Shown piece by piece: positions 6,792 to 12,973 of a stretch of DNA of 14,950 bases (the stretch's first letter is position 1; each line of letters begins with the position of its first letter). Under the pieces are notes generated by a model. That model ran no database searches, had not been told where the DNA came from, and worked only from the letters and a program-made list of their open reading frames with translations. The position numbers and the translations under genes were made by a program. This DNA comes from an uncultured Eubacterium sp. (GTDB lineage Bacteria > Bacillota > Clostridia > Peptostreptococcales > Anaerovoracaceae), in contig URXI01000071.1 in the NCBI GenBank assembly GCA_900551775.1, positions 1-14,950 on the forward strand. Reading direction: 5' to 3'.

Positions 6792-6957
6792 CTAATCTCG
6801 TCCCAGTAATTGTATGCTGTACGCTCTTGGTCATCTTATCTTTTTTGAAATACTGTGTTGGCCCTCCATAGATGCCCGTATCAACATTTAAGTAAGGTGA
6901 CGGACTATCCTCTGCTTCCTCTATTACAATCCCCGCTTCCAAATGTATAATTTTCAC
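6736..6957 (-). CDS. Hypothetical small protein (73 residues), GTG start
   Basis: The family is not recognised. The 73-residue product begins MKIIHLEAGIVIEEAEDSPS, is soluble in appearance and has no obvious motif. The start is GTG, with only a weak GTGAG-like site upstream, but a good promoter (TTGACA-17-TAAAAT) sits immediately before it, which supports a real gene. The last 18 codons overlap the next gene by 56 bases. That overlap is unusually long, so the C-terminus may instead be the scar of a frameshift that once joined it to the 139-residue protein. Confidence 0.5.
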   Translation of the reverse strand: MKIIHLEAGIVIEEAEDSPSPYLNVDTGIYGGPTQYFKKDKMTKSVQHTITGTRLDESAVKDRIALCTQGWLD

Positions 6958-6972
6958 AATTTTCTCACTATT

Positions 6973-7001
6973 ATTTTAACATTATTTTTTCCCAATGTCA
7001 A
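6973..7001 (-). promoter_or_regulatory. Promoter of the two hypothetical genes
   Basis: Reading leftward, a consensus TTGACA (6996-7001) and TAAAAT (6973-6978) are separated by 17 bases. It lies directly upstream of the GTG-initiated 73-residue gene. Confidence 0.65.
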
Positions 7002-7056
7002 TTATATATTAAATTCACGTACTAATTTCGACTATGATTATTTCCGAGCAGAACAA

Positions 7057-7107
7057 GGGAAATCAAATAAATACATGTCTTGACTTCTTTCGAAAATCTA
7101 GTATGAT
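7057..7107 (+). repeat. Direct repeat copy B, containing the mscL promoter
   Basis: This is the partner of 6321-6371. It contains TTGACT (7080-7085), a 16-base spacer and TATGAT (7102-7107), which together are the probable mscL promoter. The repeat pair brackets the two hypothetical genes and their own promoter. Confidence 0.65.
7080..7107 (+). promoter_or_regulatory. mscL promoter
   Basis: TTGACT (7080-7085) and TATGAT (7102-7107), 16-base spacer, reading rightward. Transcription would start near 7114, shortly before the GGAGG of mscL at 7132-7136. Confidence 0.6.
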
Positions 7108-7141
7108 GATATCGTGAAAAGAACATATCATGGAGGTGCAG

Positions 7142-7546
7142 ATGAAAAAGTTTTTATCCGAATTCAAAGAATTTATCTCACGGGGCGATGCCATGAGCAT
7201 GGCCATCGGCATCATCATCGGCGGCGCTTTTACTGCCATCGTGACATCTCTTGTCAATGACATCATCACGCCTATACTGGGCATCATCATTGGCGGATTG
7301 GATTTTACAGGCATCACCATGTCGGTAGGTGACAGCACGATCATGATCGGAAATTTTGTACAGGCCGTCATCGTCTTCCTGTTGACCGCTTTGGTCATCT
7401 TCAGCATCATGAAAGCCTTTAACAAATTGCAGAGAAAAAAAGAAGAACCCGCGCCAGAACCAGAAAAACCGTCAGAAGAGGTGCAGCTCCTCACCGAAAT
7501 CAGAGATTTACTGTCAAAGCAAAAAGCGCAAGAAGAAAACCGATAA
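7142..7546 (+). CDS. mscL: Large-conductance mechanosensitive channel
   Basis: MscL is a pentameric inner-membrane channel that opens under high membrane tension to release solutes during osmotic downshock. The 134-residue product begins MKKFLSEFKEF, then has TM1 (about residues 17-46, with GIIIGGAFTAIVTSLVNDII and the conserved ND-x2-TP region), a periplasmic loop (about 47-67) and TM2 (about 68-92). A charged linker leads to the C-terminal bundle helix LLTEIRDLLSKQ. Length and layout are standard. I use the ATG at 7142, 5 bases after GGAGG; an ATG four codons earlier overlaps that site. A terminator follows directly, so it is a single-gene transcript. Confidence 0.96.
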   Translation: MKKFLSEFKEFISRGDAMSMAIGIIIGGAFTAIVTSLVNDIITPILGIIIGGLDFTGITMSVGDSTIMIGNFVQAVIVFLLTALVIFSIMKAFNKLQRKKEEPAPEPEKPSEEVQLLTEIRDLLSKQKAQEENR

Positions 7547-7567
7547 GCATCATCTTATCGGTTTTTT
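7536..7567 (+). terminator. mscL terminator
   Basis: AAAACCGATAAG (7536-7547) pairs with CTTATCGGTTTT (7554-7565) around a CATCAT loop, and six T residues end at 7567. The stop codon of mscL lies inside the left arm. Confidence 0.92.
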
Positions 7568-7590
7568 CAGCATCTGTCAACTTGTAAGGC

Positions 7591-7863
7591 TCATCTCATA
7601 AGCGCCCTGAAATCTTTGAATATGCCTTTTCGGGCATAGTCAATTTTTACTACGCTATCCAAAATCGGTTTTTCCAACTCCGAAATCAGGAATCCATATC
7701 CGTCTACGTCAATCACCTCGTCCTTACCCCTCTTCCGATCCACGTAGAAGTCCAGTGTAAAGTTACAGCAGCCCGTCTTGTTCAAGGCGATTCTCATATA
7801 TCTGTCATCACTCAGCATCTTGTCTAGCTGCTCTTTGGCTGCCTGTGTCAGTTCAATATTCAT
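7591..7863 (-). CDS. IscA/HesB-like iron-sulfur assembly family protein
   Basis: The 90-residue protein has the overall shape of the HesB/IscA fold used in iron-sulfur cluster carriage: an opening MNIELTQAAKEQLDKML, then MRIALNKTGCCNFTLDFYVD, then a strand-rich tail. It has adjacent cysteines C32 and C33 but lacks the C-terminal Cys-x-Cys pair of classical A-type carriers. It is therefore a divergent member like those common in Firmicutes, and a cluster-binding role is not assured. The ATG at 7863 lies 7 bases after AGGA; an upstream in-frame GTG is too close to that site. It is divergent from the YeiH-family transporter gene, with no convincing promoter of its own visible. Confidence 0.65.
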   Translation of the reverse strand: MNIELTQAAKEQLDKMLSDDRYMRIALNKTGCCNFTLDFYVDRKRGKDEVIDVDGYGFLISELEKPILDSVVKIDYARKGIFKDFRALMR

Positions 7864-7925
7864 ACTCACATCCTGCCTTTCTTTAAGTTGTTATATAAAT
7901 ACCCGTTGTTTCAATTTTCACACAT

Positions 7926-7954
7926 TTTACTTTTTCGACATTTTCAGCTATAAT
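7926..7954 (+). promoter_or_regulatory. Promoter of the YeiH-family transporter gene
   Basis: TTTACT (7926-7931) and a perfect TATAAT (7949-7954) are 17 bases apart, reading rightward. The predicted start is near 7961, just ahead of AGGAGG (7976-7981). Confidence 0.7.
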
Positions 7955-7988
7955 GATCTTTTGCGATACTATTTTAGGAGGATACACT

Positions 7989-9029
7989 ATGAACTTTATA
8001 AACAAAAATGGCAAAGGTCTGTTTCTTTGTCTGGCTCTAGCCGTCCCATCCTGGTTCCTCGGCAAAGCCTTTCCGATCATCGGCGGTGCAGTCATTGCAA
8101 TTTTGGCAGGGATGATCGTGACTCTTTTGATCAAAGATAAGACCTCTTTTGAAGCCGGCATTAAATTCACATCAAAGAAGATTCTGCAATGGGCAGTTAT
8201 TTTATTGGGCTTTGGGCTGAACCTCAGCGTCATCGTAGAAACTGGCAAGCAGTCTCTTCCCATTATCCTATGCACCATTACAACGTCTTTGGTTATCGCC
8301 TATTTACTACATAAAGCCATGAAAATCCCGTCAAATATTTCTACGCTGGTCGGTGTAGGTTCTTCGATCTGCGGCGGATCCGCCATTGCAGCCACCGCTC
8401 CTGTCATAGATGCCGATGACGAAGAGGTTGCACAGGCGATCTCCATCATATTCTTTTTCAACGTACTGGCGGCAATCGTGTTTCCGGTCTTTGGCCATGC
8501 CATCGGCTTTGACACGACATCAGGAGAAGCCTTTGGTATCTTTGCAGGAACTGCTGTCAACGATACCTCTTCCGTCACAGCATGCGCCTCTACCTGGGAC
8601 AGCATGTGGAATCTGGGCGCTGCTACCTTGGATAAAGCCGTCACCGTCAAACTGACCCGAACACTGGCTATCATCCCGATTACTCTGATTTTGGCAGTCT
8701 GGAGAACCCGAAAAGAAGAAAAAGCAGATGAAGCAACGGGGAAAAAAGTTTCCATGAAAGATATCTTCCCATTCTTCATCCTGTACTTCATCGCAGCCTC
8801 CATCATCACCACCATAGCCGCCTCTATGGGCGTGCCAGCTGACTTCTTTGCGCCAATCAAAGAACTTTCCAAGTTCTTCATCGTACTTGCCATGGCAGCC
8901 ATCGGTCTCAATACCAACATCGTGAAGCTAGTCAAAACCGGCGGCAAACCGCTCTTTATGGGTCTCTGCTGCTGGATTGGAATCACTGGCGTCAGCCTGC
9001 TTTTGCAGCATGTGATGCATCTCTGGTAA
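7989..9029 (+). CDS. YeiH-family putative sulfate/anion export transporter
   Basis: This 346-residue membrane protein belongs to the UPF0324/YeiH family (Cons_hypoth698). Family signatures are GVGSSICGGSAIAATAPVI (residues 122-140), predicted as a re-entrant loop, and GTAVNDTSSVTACA (187-200). About ten hydrophobic segments span the length; the central charged loop WRTRKEEKADEATGKKV (238-254) is probably cytoplasmic. Some members are annotated as sulfate exporters, but the substrate is poorly established. The ATG at 7989 follows AGGAGG by 7 bases; the reading from 7953 starts inside the promoter. It is a single gene with its own promoter and terminator, divergent from the IscA-like gene. A common sulfur theme of the two is speculative. 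Confidence 0.87.
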   Translation: MNFINKNGKGLFLCLALAVPSWFLGKAFPIIGGAVIAILAGMIVTLLIKDKTSFEAGIKFTSKKILQWAVILLGFGLNLSVIVETGKQSLPIILCTITTSLVIAYLLHKAMKIPSNISTLVGVGSSICGGSAIAATAPVIDADDEEVAQAISIIFFFNVLAAIVFPVFGHAIGFDTTSGEAFGIFAGTAVNDTSSVTACASTWDSMWNLGAATLDKAVTVKLTRTLAIIPITLILAVWRTRKEEKADEATGKKVSMKDIFPFFILYFIAASIITTIAASMGVPADFFAPIKELSKFFIVLAMAAIGLNTNIVKLVKTGGKPLFMGLCCWIGITGVSLLLQHVMHLW

Positions 9030-9049
9030 AAAATATGCCTCATGTGGAC

Positions 9050-9084
9050 AAACTCCCGGATCATTGTCACGGGAGTTTCTTTGT
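9050..9084. terminator. Terminator between converging genes
   Basis: AAACTCCCG (9050-9058) pairs with CGGGAGTTT (9070-9078) around an 11-base loop, followed rightward by TCTTTG. It ends the YeiH-family transcript and overlaps the last codons of the converging phosphodiesterase gene, which stops at 9067; it may also serve that gene. Confidence 0.8.
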
Positions 9085-10788
9085 TTTTTGGTCCGGGTAC
9101 AGTAAGTCTGTCACAAATTCCAAGGTCTGGTCTTTGTCGGCATTCTTTGAGGTAAACATGCCGTACAGAGGGTTATCTGTCACCAAACCGTCTGTTCCCA
9201 GGCGGAGGATTTTTTTCATATTCTTCTTGGTGTTGGCCGTCCATCCGTAAACCTTTTTGCCTCTCGCATGTGCTTCTGCCACAATTTTGGGAGAGAGAAA
9301 GGTAGTCTCTACGCTGTATCCGTCAAGATAGCTGTGGTCAAAGGAATCCGGCTTCAAAAATGTGGTGATATAGACGGTATCAATCGCAGGCGCCAATGAC
9401 TTGCTCTCTTTCAGCAGATCTAAGTCCATGGAGGCGATAGTACATTGCCGGCTCATCCCCGCCGCTATCACCTCTTGCACTGTTTTTTCCACAAAATGTT
9501 TCTCGTGGCCTGTGGCCTTTAGTTCAATCATCAGATGGATGCGATCCTTTGCCGTCAAAAGCATTTCTCTCAGTGTAGGGATCTTTTCGCCAGCAAAGTC
9601 AGAGGAAAAATGAGAGCCGGCATCCAGGGTTTTTACCGTCTTATACTCTGTATCCCAGACCTTTTGATTGATATCCGCCGTGCGTTTGAAGCTGGCATCG
9701 TGCATGACAATGAGCACGCCGTCTCTCGTCTGCTGCACGTCGATTTCCGCCAGTTCGACACCTGCCTCGATAGACGTTTTCAACGCAGCCACTGTATTTT
9801 CCGGCGCCAATGCGGCACCTGCCCGATGGGCGACAATCTTCGTATCATGCTCCGAAGAAAACAGATTCCCTCCTAATTCCGTTTCACTGTAAAAAGCCAA
9901 TAGAACAAACATGAGAAATAGCGCAGCTGTCCGCAGAAGTACAGTTCTTGCAGACCACTTTGCCTTAGGCTGGACGGGTCGTACATCTCTGCGATACAGA
10001 TGATACAGTGTTACAACCATGGCAAACAGTGCTAAGGTCGCAAAAATATCCACGAGAATAGCTCCCATCACACTCCATTTTGTGTAATAAAACTGAAACA
10101 TGGCTCTGCCTCCGTCAACTGCGTCAGGCCATTTACTTAGAGACCAGAACAAAAGGCACATGAAGATAAAAGCAAAGAACAGCGCAGCCGCGCAGATCAG
10201 CAGGCTGAGCAGCAGATAACCTGTGGCTTCTTTTTTCCGCCCCTGCAAAAAAGGAATTTGAAATGGCTTTTCTGAAAAAAACGCTCCGTGGAGGATCACT
10301 ACCGGAAATCGGAACAACGAGAAGAACAACAGAATGTTCAGAGCCAGCATTCCAGCTGCAAAAACGATAAAAAGAATTGGACGGTCCTGCAGAAAGTCTA
10401 ATAAAAACTCCGGAATCTGCAGCTCATTCAACAATCCACTGGTCAAGGGAAATGCCGATAATGCAATCACGGGAAGCAGCAGTACCAGTACGGGAAAATT
10501 TTTTATGTGAAAGAGATGGAAAGAATGGCGAACAGTTTCTTTAAAAAGCTTCCATACAGAAAGACGTTCTTCTCTCCAGCCGGCTTCACAGCAGACGATA
10601 ATTGCTGTCATTTCAAAATAGACATAATAGAAAAACAAAAGGACGGCAGCCACAGACAACAAACTGCTCCTATCTGCCAGCGTGGTGAGCAGGGTAATCC
10701 CTGTGACCTTATAAAATATTTCAAAGTAAAGCAGCGTCAGCCAGTTTGGGAGGGCTGTCTGCAGCCACGTTCTAATTATATCTTTCAT
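9067..10788 (-). CDS. Membrane-anchored glycerophosphodiester phosphodiesterase
   Basis: This 573-residue protein has two parts. Residues 1-300 hold about eight hydrophobic segments, the membrane domain found in clostridial and bacillar GDPD proteins. Residues about 315-545 are the GDPD catalytic barrel. Catalytic and metal residues are visible: H321-R322 in AHRAG, E330-N331 in APENT, E348 and D350 in AEIDVQQTRDG, H363 in VMHD, E422 in MIELK and W516 in YGWTAN. GDPDs cut glycerophosphodiesters to glycerol-3-phosphate and an alcohol, acting on deacylated lipids or teichoic-acid fragments. The last membrane segment (about 285-300) places the barrel next to the membrane, probably outside. The ATG follows AAGGGA by 9 bases. 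No partner genes are adjacent. Confidence 0.93.
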   Translation of the reverse strand: MKDIIRTWLQTALPNWLTLLYFEIFYKVTGITLLTTLADRSSLLSVAAVLLFFYYVYFEMTAIIVCCEAGWREERLSVWKLFKETVRHSFHLFHIKNFPVLVLLLPVIALSAFPLTSGLLNELQIPEFLLDFLQDRPILFIVFAAGMLALNILLFFSLFRFPVVILHGAFFSEKPFQIPFLQGRKKEATGYLLLSLLICAAALFFAFIFMCLLFWSLSKWPDAVDGGRAMFQFYYTKWSVMGAILVDIFATLALFAMVVTLYHLYRRDVRPVQPKAKWSARTVLLRTAALFLMFVLLAFYSETELGGNLFSSEHDTKIVAHRAGAALAPENTVAALKTSIEAGVELAEIDVQQTRDGVLIVMHDASFKRTADINQKVWDTEYKTVKTLDAGSHFSSDFAGEKIPTLREMLLTAKDRIHLMIELKATGHEKHFVEKTVQEVIAAGMSRQCTIASMDLDLLKESKSLAPAIDTVYITTFLKPDSFDHSYLDGYSVETTFLSPKIVAEAHARGKKVYGWTANTKKNMKKILRLGTDGLVTDNPLYGMFTSKNADKDQTLEFVTDLLYPDQKTKKLP

Positions 10789-10834
10789 ATATCATATTCC
10801 CTTCGAAATGTTCTGTTATAAAGGTTATTTTGCC

Positions 10835-10873
10835 AAAAAAGAAAAACAGCACTCACTGAGAATGCTGTTTTTC
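10835..10873 (-). terminator. Second terminator downstream of the EamA gene
   Basis: GAAAAACAGCA (10841-10851) pairs with TGCTGTTTTTC (10863-10873). Reading leftward it is followed by CTTTTTTGG, so it acts as a backup terminator for the EamA transcript and insulates the phosphodiesterase gene, whose own promoter region must lie at about 10789-10835. A weak TATAAC (10814-10819) is the only -10 candidate there. Confidence 0.75.
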
Positions 10874-10917
10874 TGGATTTTATTTTATTTTACTAATTTG
10901 ATACTGCTTCTTTCTCT

Positions 10918-10947
10918 AAAAAAGCCGGAGTTATGACTCCGCTGGCT
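10918..10947 (-). terminator. EamA gene terminator
   Basis: Reading leftward, AGCC..GGAGT-CATA-ACTCC-GGCT forms a bulged stem, followed by six T residues. It begins a few bases after the EamA stop at 10951. With the hairpin at 10835-10873 it makes a tandem pair. Confidence 0.85.
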
Positions 10948-10950
10948 GCC

Positions 10951-11865
10951 TCAGGCGCAGGGTTCGCCAGCCGTTTCCAATACAGGTTCTGCATTGACTG
11001 TGGAAATGACCCATGTCTCTGCCACGATACAGCAGACGATGATGATAGTCCCCAGAAGACCCACACCGCTGAGTATTTCCCCCAGGATTACCCAGGAAAT
11101 AGCGGCTGTAAATACCGGCTCGCTGCAGAGAATGACAGATACCTGCGTCGATGTGATTCCGGTCAAGGCTTTATTCTGCAGCCAGAATGCCAGACAGGTT
11201 GAGACCACTGCAAGATACAAAAGTACCACCCAGGCAGAGGGTTCTACGCTCATCACATTGAAATCAGGTTCTAAAACAAGTGCGCCGATTAAGGAAGCGC
11301 CAAAGGCAATTCCCACCTGGGTTGTGCTGATGGTCATCACATTCATGTTCTGCAGTCCCTTCTCTCCAAATACAAGGGCCCCGGCCTGGACGACAGAGGA
11401 AAGCAGTGCCAGCGCTTCTCCCCATCCGAAGGAAAAGCTCCCGCCGTTACAACACAGGAAGTATAGGCCTGCGATCACCATAAGCTGCGCAGGAAGATAT
11501 CTGAGTCTGAACTTTCTTTTTAGAATGATGGTTTCCAAAAACGGTACAAAGAGGACCGAGAGGGAAATAAAGAAGCCTACATTGGTAGCCGTGGTCATAT
11601 CCAGGGCTACATTGCAGGTAATATATGTGGCTGCTACACACACACTGCTGGGCAGCCAGGTCATCAGCGGCACCTCTTTCAATTGGCCGAGGATCCCTTT
11701 TCCGAAGAAAAGCAGAAATACCACAAAGGCCAGGCCAAACCGCAGCGCCATGCTCCAAAATGGCGTGATGCTTTCATAAGCAATTTTTGTCACGGCATTA
11801 CCCATACCGTAAATCAGCGCCTGCATCGCCACCATGCCTCCATATAGCAACGTTTTATTTTTCAT
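10951..11865 (-). CDS. EamA-family (DMT superfamily) transporter
   Basis: This 304-residue inner-membrane protein has ten predicted hydrophobic segments arranged as two EamA repeats (about residues 8-138 and 150-283). Typical features are the early GNAVTKIAYESITPFWSMAL, the mid-protein LLSSVVQAGALVFGEKGL and the late SVILCSEPVFTAAISWVILG followed by E. DMT/EamA proteins export or import small metabolites or drugs; the substrate cannot be read from sequence. Its divergent neighbour is a LysR regulator, a common pairing in which the regulator controls the transporter. The ATG at 11865 has only a moderate ribosome site (GTGAG/AAGG). Two terminators follow it. The family call is firm. Confidence 0.9.
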   Translation of the reverse strand: MKNKTLLYGGMVAMQALIYGMGNAVTKIAYESITPFWSMALRFGLAFVVFLLFFGKGILGQLKEVPLMTWLPSSVCVAATYITCNVALDMTTATNVGFFISLSVLFVPFLETIILKRKFRLRYLPAQLMVIAGLYFLCCNGGSFSFGWGEALALLSSVVQAGALVFGEKGLQNMNVMTISTTQVGIAFGASLIGALVLEPDFNVMSVEPSAWVVLLYLAVVSTCLAFWLQNKALTGITSTQVSVILCSEPVFTAAISWVILGEILSGVGLLGTIIIVCCIVAETWVISTVNAEPVLETAGEPCA

Positions 11866-11891
11866 CTATCTCACGCCTTCCTTTCTACATC

Positions 11892-11920
11892 TTGTGAAAT
11901 GTTCATGTTTATAGTATAAT
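11892..11920 (+). promoter_or_regulatory. LysR gene promoter
   Basis: TTGTGA (11892-11897) and a perfect TATAAT (11915-11920) are 17 bases apart, reading rightward. The -10 box overlaps the -10 box of the opposite promoter. Confidence 0.6.
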
Positions 11921-11930
11921 TTCCCTATAA
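11909..11930. promoter_or_regulatory. Inverted repeat across both -10 boxes, candidate LysR site
   Basis: TTATAG (11909-11914) and CTATAA (11925-11930) are perfect inverted arms around 10 bases. The centre falls inside the overlapping -10 boxes of the EamA and LysR promoters. It does not match the strict T-N11-A core of many LysR sites, so the binding protein is inferred only from position. Confidence 0.4.
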
Positions 11931-11941
11931 TTAAAAGTAAA
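11913..11941 (-). promoter_or_regulatory. EamA gene promoter
   Basis: Reading leftward, TTTACT (11936-11941) and TATACT (11913-11918) are separated by 17 bases. Initiation would be near 11906. Confidence 0.6.
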
Positions 11942-11998
11942 GCTAGAGTTTCTTTTAAATATATAAAGGAACTCTTTCATTTCAGGAGGCATCAAATT

Positions 11999-12874
11999 AT
12001 GGATATCCAAAAATATGAGGCGTTTATCAAAACGGCAGAACTGGGCAGTATCAAGAAAGCATCGGAAGATCTTGGCTATACCCAGGCCGGTCTCAGCTAT
12101 ATCATCAAGACTTTAGAAGAGGAACTGAACATTCCCCTTTTCTTCCGCGATTATGGCAAAATTCATCTCACTGGCGGCGGTAAAGAGCTGCTGCCTCTGG
12201 CCCACGCCATCTGTAACGATCAAAGGCGCCTGCAGGCCCGCCTCTGGGAACTGAAAAATCTCCAGTCGGGAAATATCACCATCGCCGTGTTCACCAGTAT
12301 TGCCGTCTATTGGCTGCCCTACCTGATGAAAGGATTCCTTGAAAAACATCCCGGCATCCGCTTTGATATCAAATGCTACGAAGAGCCGAAAGTTTTGGAC
12401 GAAATGTTAGCCAATGGCGATGTAGATCTTGCTTTCACTGTATTACCTGATACTGACGATACTTTTGAGAAAATTTTTTTGAAAATGGATCCGATGATGA
12501 TTGTTCTGGCAGAGGACCATCCCCTGGCTTCCCTGCCCTATTTTCCCTCTTCTTCCATGGCAGAGGAGCCCTATATCAGTGTCGGCGATCACTCAGAGAT
12601 GGATGCGCTGTTTTACTGCAATAACATCAGACCCAATACCTACCTCATGCTGGATAATGATTTTGCCGTCATGGCCATGGTCAGCCAGGGGTTTGGTTTC
12701 AGCGTATTTCCCGCCCTGATGCTCAAGTCTCCAACCTTCCCCCTCGCCGTCAAAGAGCCGGAAATATCTTTTTCCCGGGAAATAGGGATTGTCCTGCGCT
12801 CCTGGGAAAGTGCCTCTGATGCAGCACGAGCCTTTATCACCTTCACCAAAGACTGGATTTCAGAAAATTTTTAA
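11999..12874 (+). CDS. LysR-family transcriptional regulator
   Basis: The 291-residue protein has the LysR N-terminal winged helix-turn-helix (residues 1-60: IQKYEAFIKTAELGSIKKAS then EDLGYTQAGLSYIIKTLE). It is followed by the linker helix and a periplasmic-binding-protein-like effector domain (about 91-290). Length is typical for the family. The ATG at 11999 lies 9 bases after AGGAGG (11984-11989). It is divergent from the EamA transporter gene, and their promoters overlap with a dyad between them, which points to control of that transporter and of itself. The effector is unknown; candidates would be the substrate of the transporter. A perfect dyad 15 bases after the stop may end its transcript. 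Confidence 0.92.
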   Translation: MDIQKYEAFIKTAELGSIKKASEDLGYTQAGLSYIIKTLEEELNIPLFFRDYGKIHLTGGGKELLPLAHAICNDQRRLQARLWELKNLQSGNITIAVFTSIAVYWLPYLMKGFLEKHPGIRFDIKCYEEPKVLDEMLANGDVDLAFTVLPDTDDTFEKIFLKMDPMMIVLAEDHPLASLPYFPSSSMAEEPYISVGDHSEMDALFYCNNIRPNTYLMLDNDFAVMAMVSQGFGFSVFPALMLKSPTFPLAVKEPEISFSREIGIVLRSWESASDAARAFITFTKDWISENF

Positions 12875-12888
12875 TGAATGGGTGTACA

Positions 12889-12914
12889 AAAAGAATAACA
12901 TGTGTTATTCTTTT
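12889..12914. promoter_or_regulatory. Perfect 12-bp dyad, operator-like copy 1 (or LysR-gene terminator)
   Basis: AAAAGAATAACA (12889-12900) and TGTTATTCTTTT (12903-12914) are exact inverted arms around TG. The core ATAAC-N4-GTTAT recurs at 12926-12939. The stem ends in TTTT, so an AT-rich transcription terminator for the LysR gene is an alternative or additional role. Confidence 0.55.
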
Positions 12915-12923
12915 ATCAATAGA

Positions 12924-12941
12924 ACATAACAAACGTTATGT
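12924..12941. promoter_or_regulatory. Operator-like dyad copy 2
   Basis: ACATAAC (12924-12930) and GTTATGT (12935-12941) are perfect 7-base inverted arms around AAAC. The core ATAAC-N4-GTTAT matches copy 1; the two centres are 31 bases apart. It overlaps a possible -10 box (TATGTA, 12937-12942, with TTATCA at 12913-12918, 18-base spacer) of the downstream membrane-protein gene. Confidence 0.5.
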
Positions 12942-12973
12942 AGATGCGAAATTTATTTAATGGAGGTACACCT

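Noticed and set aside
6321..7107. Repeat-flanked cassette as an insertion sequence or integron-type element
   Set aside because: No transposase or integrase frame and no terminal inverted repeats are present, so I report it only as a repeat-flanked cassette.
8300..9070. 256-codon leftward frame opposite the YeiH-type gene
   Set aside because: Antisense to a clear membrane transporter; repeated Met/Ala/Ser runs are the mirror of its hydrophobic codons.
10994..11779. 261-codon rightward frame opposite the EamA gene
   Set aside because: Ser/Thr-rich antisense translation of a membrane protein, with no start signal.
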